Source of the DNA: Ruminococcus flavefaciens AE3010
GTDB lineage: Bacteria > Bacillota > Clostridia > Oscillospirales > Ruminococcaceae
DNA length: 64,000 nucleotides
Direction of reading: 5' to 3'
Assembly (NCBI RefSeq): GCF_000526795.1
Contig: NZ_JAGT01000001.1
Location: forward strand, 1,325,001 to 1,389,000
Shown here: positions 26,488 through 34,648 of the stretch, piece by piece
Position numbering within the stretch: the first letter of the stretch is position 1
How the letters are laid out: each line of letters starts with the position of its first letter
Program-made: the position numbers and the translations under genes
Notes under the pieces: model-generated
The model's input: the letters and a program-made list of their open reading frames with translations, nothing else
Told to the model about the DNA's origin: nothing
Databases searched by the model: none

Positions 26488-27048
26488 TCATTTTATACTC
26501 TTTATAACTCTCGCAGGATTTCCCACAGCTACCATGTTTTCGGGAATATCCTTTGTGACCACCGAGCTTGCACCGATAACGGCATTGTCTCCGATAGTCA
26601 CGCCTGGAAGAATAGTTGAGTTTGAGCCGATCCACACATTCTTACCAATGTGAATAGGCTTCGGTATCAGGTCGTGACGTTCTTCGGGCAGAAGTCCGTG
26701 GTTCAGCGTAGCCAGCACCGTGTTGTGACCGATCAGCGCACCGTCACCGATGTAGATGCCGCCCTGATCCTGAAACTTACAGCCCGCATTGATGAACACA
26801 CCCTTGCCGAGATGAATGTTTTTGCCGCAGTCCGTATAAAACGGAGGAAACAGTCCGACCTCAACAGGCTCACCGATAAGCTCCGACATCAGTGCGTTGA
26901 TCTCATCGGGAGTATGATAATGATTATTGATCTCCATTGTAATACGGATAGCCTCCTGACTGAGCTTGTGCATCATCTGATGAACATCGCATTCAGCTGT
27001 GACCTGACTGCCGCTGTTCATGAAGTCAAGGAATTCTTGTGTTGTCAT
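26488..27048 (-). CDS. Sugar O-acetyltransferase (LacA/Maa-like, left-handed beta-helix)
   Basis: A 186-aa hexapeptide-repeat acetyltransferase. The start MTTQEFLDFMNS at 27048 has GGAGG 8 bp upstream (AACGGAGGAAACAGAG); earlier in-frame ATGs overlap the preceding gene. Residues 10-55 are the helical maltose-acetyltransferase N-domain; from residue 60 on, repeated [LIV]-G-x4 turns occur (GKGVFINAGCKFQDQGGIYIGDG is typical), with catalytic His in LATLNHGL. It acetylates a sugar or similar small hydroxyl compound. It is the last gene of redox operon 2, 19 bp after the MBL gene. Confidence 0.92.
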   Translation of the reverse strand: MTTQEFLDFMNSGSQVTAECDVHQMMHKLSQEAIRITMEINNHYHTPDEINALMSELIGEPVEVGLFPPFYTDCGKNIHLGKGVFINAGCKFQDQGGIYIGDGALIGHNTVLATLNHGLLPEERHDLIPKPIHIGKNVWIGSNSTILPGVTIGDNAVIGASSVVTKDIPENMVAVGNPARVIKSIK

Positions 27049-27067
27049 CTCTGTTTCCTCCGTTATA

Positions 27068-28174
27068 TCATTCATATTCCTCCCACCAATGCTCATTGAA
27101 AGAAGAAATATCGTCATAGCTTACAGTCTGTCCGAGTCTCGGTGTCGCAAGGCTCACGCCCTGTTCCTCGGCAGCCTTGACTGCTCTTTCGGGCGGATCG
27201 TACCATGAGTGATTTGATAGCACGAATGCTCCCCAATGCACAGGTATCAGCCATTCTGCGTGAGCGTCCTTCGCCGCCTGCACGGTCTGTTCGGGGAACA
27301 TATGCGTTTCAGCCCAGCCGCTGTCATACTGTCCCGAATCCGCAAGCATAAGCTCTGTTTCACCAAATCGTTCATACACCTGTTCAAACACATCGTAGTA
27401 GCCCGTATCTCCCGAATAATATACGCTGTGTTCGCTGTTTTTGATATGCAGTCCGCCCCATAGGGTGACATTCATTTTCAGCGGATTTCTGCCCGTATAA
27501 TGCTGTGCGGGAGTGAGCGTATATGTTATTCCGTCAAGCTCGATACTATCCCACCAGTACAATGGGTGCAGCTTGCTCTCATCAACGCCCCAGCCTTTGA
27601 GGATAACGTCTATACCAAGCGGTACAACATAATGACTCACTCTGCCGTCTATCGCCTTGATGACATTATAATCGAGGTGATCGTAATGATCGTGTGAGAT
27701 AAAAAGCACATCAATATCGGGGACATTCTCTATATCAAGGGCAAGTTCCGAAAAACGTTCCGGTCCTGCAAAGCCCACAGGCGATGAACGGTCACTCAGC
27801 ACGGGATCAATAAAGATATTTTTATCTCCAAGCTGAATAAGAGAGGTGGAATGACCGAGCCATGTTACTTTCAGTTCTCCGTCAGCGGCTCGCTCTATAC
27901 TCTCGATCTTCTCGGCAGGAAGTGTTTTATCGGGAACCGTCTTGATGCTTTTTTCGTCCTGATCTCCGGTCATTACAGTAAAATCATTCTCGTTGTGAAA
28001 CTGCTTGTCATAGTACTGCTCTGTCTTTCCGGCATATTCATTCTGCTTCTCCTTGTCCGGAGTATCTCCGATCGGAGGATAGTATTTCAGGAAAAGCAAG
28101 CCGATCACGAGTATTACTGCAAGCAATATCACAATTATAAGCAGCACTTTCCCGCATATCTTCAGTGCTTTCAT
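27068..28174 (-). CDS. Membrane-anchored MBL-fold metallohydrolase (NAPE-PLD/UlaG-like)
   Basis: A 368-aa metallo-beta-lactamase-fold hydrolase with one N-terminal transmembrane helix (residues 5-30, VLLIIVILLAVILVIGLLFL), so the enzyme domain is probably outside the membrane. The metal site is SHDHYDHLD near residue 175, preceded by VTWLGHSTSLIQLG, the start typical for the NAPE-phospholipase-D-like/UlaG-like group, with later ligand residues in YYSGDTGYY and PVHWGAFVLSNHSW. ATG 28174 is used; GTG codons upstream are alternatives. The substrate is likely an ester or lactone, not determinable. It lies in operon 2 between the alpha/beta hydrolase and the acetyltransferase. Confidence 0.88.
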   Translation of the reverse strand: MKALKICGKVLLIIVILLAVILVIGLLFLKYYPPIGDTPDKEKQNEYAGKTEQYYDKQFHNENDFTVMTGDQDEKSIKTVPDKTLPAEKIESIERAADGELKVTWLGHSTSLIQLGDKNIFIDPVLSDRSSPVGFAGPERFSELALDIENVPDIDVLFISHDHYDHLDYNVIKAIDGRVSHYVVPLGIDVILKGWGVDESKLHPLYWWDSIELDGITYTLTPAQHYTGRNPLKMNVTLWGGLHIKNSEHSVYYSGDTGYYDVFEQVYERFGETELMLADSGQYDSGWAETHMFPEQTVQAAKDAHAEWLIPVHWGAFVLSNHSWYDPPERAVKAAEEQGVSLATPRLGQTVSYDDISSFNEHWWEEYE

Positions 28175-28213
28175 TACATCCACCACCTGGTATTTTATAC
28201 TTCATGTGAATAA

Positions 28214-29209
28214 TTACATATTCTCCTTGAAAAAGCTCTCCAGCTTGTCAAACGGAATGACCTTCTTTTCACCGCCGTCATACAGATCGGTATGAGAAGC
28301 TCCTTCGATAATGAGAAGTTCCTTGTTATCGGTGTATTTGCTGTCCTTCGTCATATTCTCGTAAGCGTCCCTGCCGAAATAACAGGAGTGAGCTTTTTCA
28401 CCGTGAACGATCATCACAGCAGAGCGTATCTCGTTGCTGTACTGCAAGATCGGCATATTGATAAACGACATACAGCCGATCACGTTCCAACCGCTGTTGG
28501 AGTTGAGAGAACGAGGGTGATAACCTCTCTCGGTCTTGTAATAAGCGTGATAATCCTTGACGAAATAAGGTGCGTCATCAGGCAGAGGATCAACAACACC
28601 GCCTGCGCGGACATATTCACCGCTTGCGTAATCCTTTGTACGCTGGGTATTCATAGCCACCTTGCTCGCATATCTTTTCTCCTCGCTGTCCTCAGAATCA
28701 AAATATCCCTTTGAAGCGACTCTTGTCATATCATACATCGTGGAAGCGACAGTTGCCTTGATACGGGTATCCATAGCCGCCGCATTGATCGCCATACCGC
28801 CCCAACCGCAGATGCCGAGGATACCGATTCGCTCAGGATCGACATTGTCCTGCACGGAGAGGAAGTCAACGGCAGCGGAGAAATCTTCCGTGTTGATGTC
28901 GGGAGAAGCCATGTATCTCGGCTGTCCGCCGCTTTCACCTGTAAAAGAAGGATCAAAAGCGATCGTCAGAAAACCACGCTCTGCGAGTGTCTGCGCATAC
29001 AGACCGCTGCACTGCTCCTTGACCGCACCAAACGGACCGCTGACAGCAATTGCAGGTAGCTTGCCCTCTGCACCCTTCGGGATATACATATCTGCGGCAA
29101 GCGTGATACCGTAACGATTATGGAAAGTGACCTTCTTGTGGTCAACTTTATCGGACTTCGGGAAAGTCTTGTCCCATTCAGTGGTTAAAGTCAGCATTTC
29201 TTCTTTCAT
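28214..29209 (-). CDS. Alpha/beta hydrolase with Cys-type nucleophile elbow
   Basis: A 331-aa alpha/beta hydrolase similar to dienelactone-hydrolase/DltD-like esterases. ATG 29209 has GAGGAGG 8 bp upstream; this site lies within the end of the preceding gene. The nucleophile elbow reads GILGICGWGGMA (near residue 130), with Cys where esterases have Ser, as in dienelactone hydrolases. A later His is in EGASHTDLYDGG near the C-terminus and an Asp/Glu site precedes it. It acts presumably on an ester or thioester of a small molecule. It overlaps nothing downstream and ends 39 bp before the MBL gene. Confidence 0.86.
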   Translation of the reverse strand: MKEEMLTLTTEWDKTFPKSDKVDHKKVTFHNRYGITLAADMYIPKGAEGKLPAIAVSGPFGAVKEQCSGLYAQTLAERGFLTIAFDPSFTGESGGQPRYMASPDINTEDFSAAVDFLSVQDNVDPERIGILGICGWGGMAINAAAMDTRIKATVASTMYDMTRVASKGYFDSEDSEEKRYASKVAMNTQRTKDYASGEYVRAGGVVDPLPDDAPYFVKDYHAYYKTERGYHPRSLNSNSGWNVIGCMSFINMPILQYSNEIRSAVMIVHGEKAHSCYFGRDAYENMTKDSKYTDNKELLIIEGASHTDLYDGGEKKVIPFDKLESFFKENM

Positions 29210-29222
29210 GTTCAGTACCTCC

Positions 29223-29759
29223 TCAGATTTTTCTGCCCATATCATAGGTTTCTTTCAGTTTCGGGTTATCTTTTATTTCTCCGACAGCTGTAACACCGCC
29301 ACAGAACAGCGTACCGACCAGTTTTGCCTTTTCAAAGCAGTCCACCCAGCCCTCAATGCCTGAGAAAGCCTTTTCGGGAACGTGTTCCTCATCTTCGGCT
29401 GCCGCTGCAAGGGCATATATCTCCCTGAACTGATAATCGGAAGAATACAGCGGATTCGCCCTGTCAAGCAGCGTCTTCAGGATACCGCTCATTTCGTAGT
29501 AGTAGATTGGCGTTGCAAACACAAGCACATCGGCGTGAAGCATCCTCTCACGGATCGCATCTGCATCATCGTGCATAAAGCACCGCTGTGTTTTCTGACA
29601 GGCAAGACAGCCTACACAGAACCTGATCTCCTTGTCTCGCAGAGATACAAGCTCCACCTCATGTCCTGCTGACTTTGCGCCCTCTGCAAAAGAAACCGCA
29701 AGCAGTTCGGAGTTTGAGTTTTTTCGCAGACTTGATGATATGACAAGCACTTTCTTCAT
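29223..29759 (-). CDS. NADPH-dependent FMN reductase family protein
   Basis: A 178-aa flavodoxin-like oxidoreductase. The phosphate-binding loop is ISSSLRKNSNSELLA at the N-terminus; the segment CVGCLACQKTQRCFMHDD contains four cysteines as in iron-sulfur flavoproteins and azoreductase-like members; FATPIYYYEMSGILKTLLDR contacts FMN. It may reduce quinones, azo compounds or iron. Its stop lies 13 bp before the start of the next gene (29209) and it starts 13 bp after the lipoprotein-flavodoxin gene, so it is inside operon 2. Confidence 0.9.
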   Translation of the reverse strand: MKKVLVISSSLRKNSNSELLAVSFAEGAKSAGHEVELVSLRDKEIRFCVGCLACQKTQRCFMHDDADAIRERMLHADVLVFATPIYYYEMSGILKTLLDRANPLYSSDYQFREIYALAAAAEDEEHVPEKAFSGIEGWVDCFEKAKLVGTLFCGGVTAVGEIKDNPKLKETYDMGRKI

Positions 29760-29772
29760 GATGTTTCCTCCT

Positions 29773-30954
29773 TTATTTCAGGGAGAGCGTTACAGTAATA
29801 TCGCCCTCACCAAATAATGCCTTTAATTCTTCCTGTGTCGTATTGTCAATATGTCCGAGCTTTGTGTAGCTCCACGAATTGGAGTCATAGAATATCGTCA
29901 TCTGATTACCCTGATAGAGCATTATATCACACGGCTCTGTTTCGGTACTTGCGTCTGTTCTGGTAAGCGACCACGGCAGCTTGCCGACCTTTTCAAATCC
30001 GCCGTATTCATTCAGCGTAACAGTGATTGGCTCTGCTTTCAGCTTTTCTGCAAGCTCTTTTGCGGCAGTACTGTCAGCGAATGAAGCGGTAAGCTCCTGA
30101 CCGTTTACGGAAATCAGCAGTTTTACTTCGGATTGTTCATTGTTCAGAGGAAGCATCTCCACCCACTCCTTTACATCGTCCTTTGTCGCACTTGCAGGGA
30201 AACGTCTGCCTTCGAGTTGATTTCCAATCGGCACAAGTTCTGCGATATTCTTCTCACTTGCGGCAATACCGCTGCTGCCTGATGTGCAGAACGGAATGAC
30301 CGTCTTATCCGAGAAATCATAGCTTTCAAGGAATGTGTCGATGATGCGCGGTTCCTGTCCCCACCAGATCGGGTAGCCTAGGAAGATCGTATCATAGCTG
30401 GCGATAGATTCTATCGGGTTTGCGATCTCAGGGCGGACTGTCTTATCGTTCTGCTCCTTATTGGCACGACAGTTATCGTCCTGATATTTGATGTCTGCAT
30501 CTGTATAAGGCACAGCCGCTTCGATTACATAGCTGTCCGCACTGGTAAGTTCAATCAGATACTGAGCAATTTTTTCCGTGTTGCCTGTGCGTGAAAAATA
30601 GATAACAAGCGTATCGCTGTCTCTTTCTATATTCATATTATACAGAAGTTCACGTTTCATCAGGCAGAGATCAAATACATCCCAGCGATTATCGTCGTTC
30701 AAATCATAGGGCTTTCCGGTCAGGTCTTCCTCAGTCGGTCTTGTCAGGAGAAAGTCCTGTAAGTTGCGAACATCCTGTATGGTATACTGGTATTCTGCGG
30801 ACTCTTCCGATGACTGAACATTTGCAGATAGATTCGTCACAGGGATACTGCTATACTTTTCAGTCAGACCACTAACAGTATTCTGATGTCCGCACCCTGA
30901 CGTTGTCATAAGTAAAGTGATACAAGCAACGAAAGCGCTCCATAATTTCATCAT
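29773..30954 (-). CDS. Lipoprotein with dockerin-like, flavodoxin and cyclophilin-like domains
   Basis: A 393-aa mosaic protein. It has a lipoprotein signal (MMKLWSAFVACITLLMTTSG then Cys). Residues 55-105 resemble a Ruminococcus dockerin (VRNLQDFLLTRP, then DLNDDNRWDVFDLCLMKREL with the calcium-loop pattern). Residues 113-265 form a flavodoxin (LVIYFSRTGNTEKIAQYLI; FLGYPIWWGQEPRIID; FCTSGSSGIAASE). Residues 278-393 fit the cyclophilin-like fold fused to flavodoxins in Firmicutes (ISVNGQELTASFADSTAAKE; FYDSNSWSYTKLGHI). An exported flavodoxin implies redox work at the cell surface. The ATG overlaps the stop of the preceding small gene (TAATG). Confidence 0.88.
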   Translation of the reverse strand: MMKLWSAFVACITLLMTTSGCGHQNTVSGLTEKYSSIPVTNLSANVQSSEESAEYQYTIQDVRNLQDFLLTRPTEEDLTGKPYDLNDDNRWDVFDLCLMKRELLYNMNIERDSDTLVIYFSRTGNTEKIAQYLIELTSADSYVIEAAVPYTDADIKYQDDNCRANKEQNDKTVRPEIANPIESIASYDTIFLGYPIWWGQEPRIIDTFLESYDFSDKTVIPFCTSGSSGIAASEKNIAELVPIGNQLEGRRFPASATKDDVKEWVEMLPLNNEQSEVKLLISVNGQELTASFADSTAAKELAEKLKAEPITVTLNEYGGFEKVGKLPWSLTRTDASTETEPCDIMLYQGNQMTIFYDSNSWSYTKLGHIDNTTQEELKALFGEGDITVTLSLK

Positions 30955-31166
30955 TAAAACCCGCCCTCCTTCTTCATCATAAACACCAGATAATCAAGGC
31001 AGCTAATGCAGTGTTCCTTTGCATGAACCTCGTCAAGCAACTCTTTTCTGTGAGCAGCAAGCATTTTCTCGCATTGCTTTGTGTCGAATGAACAGGCATC
31101 GAATTGCTCGATAAACACATCATCACAACCGGCATCGATCAGATTTTGTCTGATACTTTCTTTCAT
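30954..31166 (-). CDS. Small helical protein, paralogue of 22799-23041
   Basis: A 70-aa protein and first gene of redox operon 2. ATG 31166 follows GGGGTGAGC. It contains cysteines (GCDD, ACSFD, QCEKM, HCISCLDY) and a C-terminal helix HRKELLDEVHAKEHCISCLDYLVFM that aligns with the end of the protein at 22799-23041. It overlaps the lipoprotein-flavodoxin gene by one base, so the two are translationally coupled. Two operons of the same theme each beginning with a member of this small family suggests a shared helper role. Function unknown. Confidence 0.72.
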   Translation of the reverse strand: MKESIRQNLIDAGCDDVFIEQFDACSFDTKQCEKMLAAHRKELLDEVHAKEHCISCLDYLVFMMKKEGGF

Positions 31167-31196
31167 ATGCTCACCCCCGACTTTCTTGTTGTATTC

Positions 31197-31281
31197 ATTA
31201 TAACATGGTTATCTAAAAATAGCAAATACCTATATTGAATATGTTTCTATGCTTGACAGTTATAGCCATATGTGGTATGAT
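31197..31281. promoter_or_regulatory. Divergent promoters with a LysR-type box
   Basis: Minus strand: TTGCTA, 17 bp, TATAAT (31197-31225) for operon 2. Plus strand: TTGACA, 17 bp, TATGAT (31253-31281) for LysR 2. The palindrome ATAG-N7-CTAT (31219-31233, a T-N11-A box) overlaps the operon -35, the usual place for LysR control of the divergent operon. Confidence 0.8.
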
Positions 31282-31302
31282 ATAGAAAAGGAGGCGGAGT
31301 GT

Positions 31303-32187
31303 ATGGATATTCGTGTACTCAGATATTTTCTTGCGGTGGCAAGAGAACAGAGCTTTTCCACAGCGGCAGAAAGGCTGTTTCTGTCACAGCCGACGCTGTC
31401 CCGTCAGTTGAAGGAATTGGAAGATGAACTTGGGAAGCCTCTCCTGATACGTTCCAACAAAGGTGTAACGCTGACTGAGGAGGGCATGATCCTCCGCAAG
31501 CGTGCCGAGGAGATCGTGGAGCTTATGGATAAGACCGAGCAGGAGGTCAGGCAGAGCAATGACAATGTGTCCGGTACAGTGTATATCGGCGCAGGAGAGA
31601 CCTATGCGATCAAGCTTATCGCAGATACTGCACATAAGCTGAGAAAAGATTATCCCAATATTCATTACAGCTTTTTCAGCGGCAACGGCACTGATGTCAT
31701 GGAAAAACTCGAACATGGGCTGATGGATTTCGGGGTGATATTCGGGAATGTAGACCGAACCAAATACGAAGCCATTGAGATACCTTTGCACGATACCTGG
31801 GGCGTACTGATGCGCCGTGACGAACCGCTTGCGAAGAAGGAAACAGTTACAGTTGCAGATATTGCAGGACTTGATCTGATCATTCCGCGCCAGCCGAATC
31901 ACAGTACAATGCTATCTGAACTGATCGCAGAACAGGCACCTGATGCTAATATCGTTGCTGAGTATAACCTCATCTACAACGCTTCTGTCATGGTAAATGA
32001 GGGCATTGGCAGTGCTATCTCACTTGATAAACTGATCAACGTCAGCGGTGACAGCCGCCTGTGCTTCCGACCTTTTGAACCACGCATGGAGGCTGTCAGC
32101 TATTTCATATGGAAGCGGTATCCTGTTTTCACAAAGGCTGCAAGCACATTCTTAGAGCAGTTCAAAAAAGATTTGCTTGATCTATAG
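31303..32187 (+). CDS. LysR family transcriptional regulator (redox operon 2)
   Basis: A 294-aa LysR regulator. ATG 31303 is preceded by AAAGGAGGCGGAGTGT; the upstream frame to 31249 covers the promoter. Residues 1-60 form the winged helix-turn-helix (REQSFSTAAERLFLSQPTLSRQLKELEDELG), followed by the effector domain (VYIGAGETYAIKLIADTAHKL). It is transcribed divergently from the small-protein/flavodoxin operon, with a T-N11-A box over that operon's -35, so it most likely controls it. It resembles LysR 1 (23635-24528) in length and layout, indicating module duplication or parallel acquisition. Confidence 0.93.
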   Translation: MDIRVLRYFLAVAREQSFSTAAERLFLSQPTLSRQLKELEDELGKPLLIRSNKGVTLTEEGMILRKRAEEIVELMDKTEQEVRQSNDNVSGTVYIGAGETYAIKLIADTAHKLRKDYPNIHYSFFSGNGTDVMEKLEHGLMDFGVIFGNVDRTKYEAIEIPLHDTWGVLMRRDEPLAKKETVTVADIAGLDLIIPRQPNHSTMLSELIAEQAPDANIVAEYNLIYNASVMVNEGIGSAISLDKLINVSGDSRLCFRPFEPRMEAVSYFIWKRYPVFTKAASTFLEQFKKDLLDL

Positions 32188-32379
32188 GCAAACAATAACG
32201 GAGATGATTTTGGAACGGTATACCGGATGAGCATGAATAAACAAAAAATGCTGTCCCGAGGCGAACGAAAACAGTCTCAGTGCTATCCTTGCATCTTAAT
32301 TCATCCCTAAGTGGGGAACAATTCACGATAAGTGTTCTATTCCCAAAAATCAATCATATTTCAACTTTGGGGAATAGAA

Positions 32380-33283
32380 TTACAGCCCGAAGTCCCTTTT
32401 CACCGCATAATCGACACTTCTGTCCTCGGCTTTCTCTCGAAAGCTCCTGCCGTTGGCTTCGTTGAACAGGGTGCTGATCAGGTATTTCTCGTAATTGCGG
32501 ACATTATCCGTCTGCTTCATCTGCTCAATGGCATTTTCAAGTCAGATCCGATCCACCTTGAGCATCGCAGCCTTGATGACCTCTCTGGGGAACTCCTGAC
32601 CGCAGATATGCTCTGTTTTCTTTCGGGAGCAGATTGCCCTGACGATCATTTGAACGATCTCGTCCAGTTCTTCCACGGACATATAGCCGTTCGATTCCTC
32701 TGCCCACAGAGCATAGTCGCTGTAGTCGATATTGGACTTCACGACCTCGGTATAGATCTGCTTCTCACGGATATATCCGTCCGTCTGCGTCAACAGATTG
32801 ATGGATTGATTCTTGATCTCTTGATATTTCTTTTTTTGATTTTTCTTTTCTTGATATTATATTATCGTTCGGCTTTTCAAGATGTGACTGACCTTGATTT
32901 AGGTTTTCCGTATCAAGGTTTTCAGCATCTTGAAAACCCGTATCTTGCGGAGCTGATTTTTCCGAGTTTTCAACATCAGAGCTGTCAGACTCATACGGCT
33001 CGTCGTAGATGTAGTAGATCCAGTCGGTGATCTTGCCGTCAACATACTGACGTTCCCTGCGGAGATAGCCGAGCGCTTCGAGCTTCTTCAAAGCACTGGA
33101 AATCTTTGTCACACCGTCAGGCATGATCGAAGCAAAGCCTCGGATCGAAAAGTTCCAGTCCTCAGCCATCGACATCATCGTGCAGTACAGCCCACACTCG
33201 CTGCTTCCCAGACGGGTATCCCGCAGGGCAGTATTACAGATGATCGTAAAATCCTTTGTCATTCTCTTTCTCAGTTTTGGCAT
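32380..33283 (-). pseudogene. Replication-initiator-like protein (HTH plus DUF6017-like), two lesions
   Basis: Remnant of a plasmid/element replication protein. The first part, from ATG 33283, has an HTH_36-type winged helix (FTIICNTALRDTRLGSSECGLY; RGFASIMPDGVTKISSALKKL). Near 32783 the sequence GGAC is repeated in tandem, shifting the frame so that reading ends at 32765. Removing four bases restores VDADGYIREKQIYTEVVKSN. The continuing frame has a TGA at 32542-32544 and then runs on, with the typical C-terminal motif NVRNYEKYLISTLFNEA, to TAA at 32380. Two independent lesions mean loss of function. Similar genes usually sit beside the integrase end of such islands. Confidence 0.82.
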
Positions 33284-33592
33284 AGTGATACCTCTCGTTT
33301 CGGTAATTTCAGGGTAATAAAAAACGGATAATGCTCCAAAATATGAAGCACTATCCGCATCGAAAAATGGTCGTCAACAGCTTTTCTACCAAGGTTATGA
33401 TGTCTTCTACCAAAGGTAGGAAGACCGCTGTCCTACCAAATCATCTACCAAAACGATCTTTTTCCCGATTTTTTAATATCTTCGCATTATCGCCTGTTTT
33501 CGTGTTTTATGCCTTGTAAAACAACGTAAAATGGGGAATAGAAAGCAACACAGAATAACAGAAAACTGTTCAAAACGAAGTGAACTGGAATA
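33284..33592. other. Right-end region of island 1
   Basis: No gene. It holds the cluster of four TTCTACCAA-type repeats (33384-33451) and one copy of GGGGAATAGAA (33533-33543), which also occurs as an inverted pair at 32335-32379 near the initiator pseudogene. Confidence 0.6.
33384..33451 (+). repeat. Four direct TTCTACCAA repeats (candidate integrase arm sites)
   Basis: Copies at 33384, 33405, 33431 (TCCTACCAA) and 33443 (ATCTACCAA). Matching motifs lie near the other end of the island at 14895 (same strand) and, inverted, at 14834, 15521 and 15651. Arm-type binding sites of tyrosine integrases typically flank both ends of an element. Confidence 0.6.
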
Positions 33593-33647
33593 CTCAAAAT
33601 CCGTTGGTGGCAACACCGTGCGGGTTCGACCCACGCCACCGGCACCA
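33593..33647 (+). repeat. attR: tRNA-Leu 3'-half copy
   Basis: Aligns with tRNA-Leu from the anticodon loop (CTCAAAAT) to CCA. Differences from the intact gene include CC to GG and GG to CC on the two sides of the variable arm, so the stem pairing is kept. This shows that the copy stems from a different functional tRNA-Leu. The block GTGCGGGTTCGACCC is identical in both. Confidence 0.88.
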
Positions 33648-33666
33648 TGAAGAATGCAGGAGCTTT

Positions 33667-34239
33667 TTAAGTGCCTGCATTTTTCTTTTTATCCTCATTC
33701 TCATCGTTCTCATCTTCATCATCGAGGACTTTGGAGATGGTTTCAGCAGATGAGATTCTCGACTTATAATCGAGATGACTATAAAAGTTTGCGGTAACAT
33801 TAAAAGTTGAATGACCGAGCCAGTCCTGAATTGCTTTCATGGACACATCATTAGCAAGCAGAAGGCTTGCACAGCTATGGCGCAGGTCATGGAAACGGAT
33901 CGGACGGAGCTTATACTTTCTGATTACTTCCTTAAAGTGCCTTGTCACATATTCAGGCGTGATAATCGCTCCCGTGTTGTCACGGCAGATAAAACCGTCA
34001 AATGTTCTGTCAAAGTCACTCTTGAGAAGCTGAGAATACTGCATTTCGAGTTTCAGCTTTTCTTTCAGCATCTTCTCGATTTGCGGTATAAGAGGAAGTG
34101 TTCTCACGCTCGCTTCTGTTTTGAGCGTTTCGTCCACTCTTAACTGCTCATGTCCGTCTGCATTGATACTCGTAATCTTACGGCATACTGAAAGCGTACC
34201 CTTTCGCTGCAATCTTGCCGAGCTTTTCAACTTTGGCAA
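33667..34239 (-). pseudogene. Truncated tyrosine integrase (C-terminal half)
   Basis: 190 codons matching the catalytic domain of the integrase at 13513-14808. Present: HDLRHSCASLLLANDVSMKA (HxxR), DWLGHSTFNVTANFYSHLDY (including catalytic Tyr) and an acidic tail. Missing: the N-terminal arm- and core-binding domains and the first catalytic Arg. Upstream of about 34205 the sequence switches frame to an unrelated helical fragment, so a deletion junction lies there. The orientation relative to the tRNA copy is the same as that of the first integrase relative to tRNA-Leu, which supports a tandem insertion. Confidence 0.88.
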
Positions 34240-34305
34240 TGATATCGTCCTTGTGTTTCATGATAGACAGCTTACCGTCAAGCAGACTGTCAAGCTCCTG
34301 TCTGA

Positions 34306-34536
34306 TACCCGATCAGCATTGAGGACTGCGAGGACGAGGACGGCAACAGAAGAAAGGGTATTGTTTTCGGCTCTATCCTGATGACTGACCTCCTTTCTGA
34401 GTGGCAGAGACGAAAAAAAGACCTTGCTGACGGTAAGATCAGCAAGGCCGAATATACAGAATGGAAGCTCAATTGGCCGAAAACGACCGATGACTGCGGA
34501 AAGCATGAACCTGTGAAAGAGTGGCGTAACTTATAA
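34306..34536 (+). pseudogene. Orphan C-terminal fragment, origin unknown
   Basis: An open stretch of 76 codons ending in TAA, with no start signal and a stop just upstream (34303). It encodes EDCEDEDGNRRKGIVFGS, then a helical segment (DLLSEWQRRKKDLADGKIS) ending KEWRNL. The helix with W...GKISKAEY..WK resembles the C-terminal end of the DUF6076 protein at 48897-50048, but the similarity is short. Most likely debris of the second element. Confidence 0.45.
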
Positions 34537-34648
34537 GCCACTTGAAACGCAGAATAATTCCGCTTATCTCCCTGTTATCAAATTGTTATCACTGAGATTT
34601 TGAGACTTTGGAAATGGCGTATCTACGCCGTTTCTGAGGTCTTGTTTA

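Larger units (their letters stand above)
13405..33647. mobile_element. Island 1: tRNA-Leu-integrated element (about 20.2 kb)
   Basis: The element starts after the CCA of tRNA-Leu and ends with a second copy of the tRNA 3' half (33593-33647) in the same orientation, as expected for attL and attR of a tyrosine-integrase element. The integrase and an excisionase-like gene adjoin the tRNA. MobC, SSB and a replication-initiator-like gene are the remaining transfer or maintenance genes. The integrase and initiator genes are both broken and no relaxase or secretion genes are present, so the island is probably fixed in place. The cargo is two LysR-controlled redox/detoxification operons, a DNA-repair methyltransferase with an acetyltransferase, and a beta-helix lipoprotein. 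Confidence 0.88.
33648..34540. mobile_element. Remnant of a second tRNA-Leu element
   Basis: Directly follows the tRNA copy. It holds the C-terminal part of an integrase (33667-34239) joined to unrelated fragments, including an orphan C-terminus at 34306-34536. No distal attachment copy is visible before guaA. Confidence 0.75.

Noticed and set aside
13663..32544. Reassigned TGA (Trp or selenocysteine) explaining both in-frame stops
   Set aside because: The TGA in the initiator pseudogene does not replace a Trp position and that gene also has a frameshift; ordinary genes of the window use TGA as stop (gltB, gltD).
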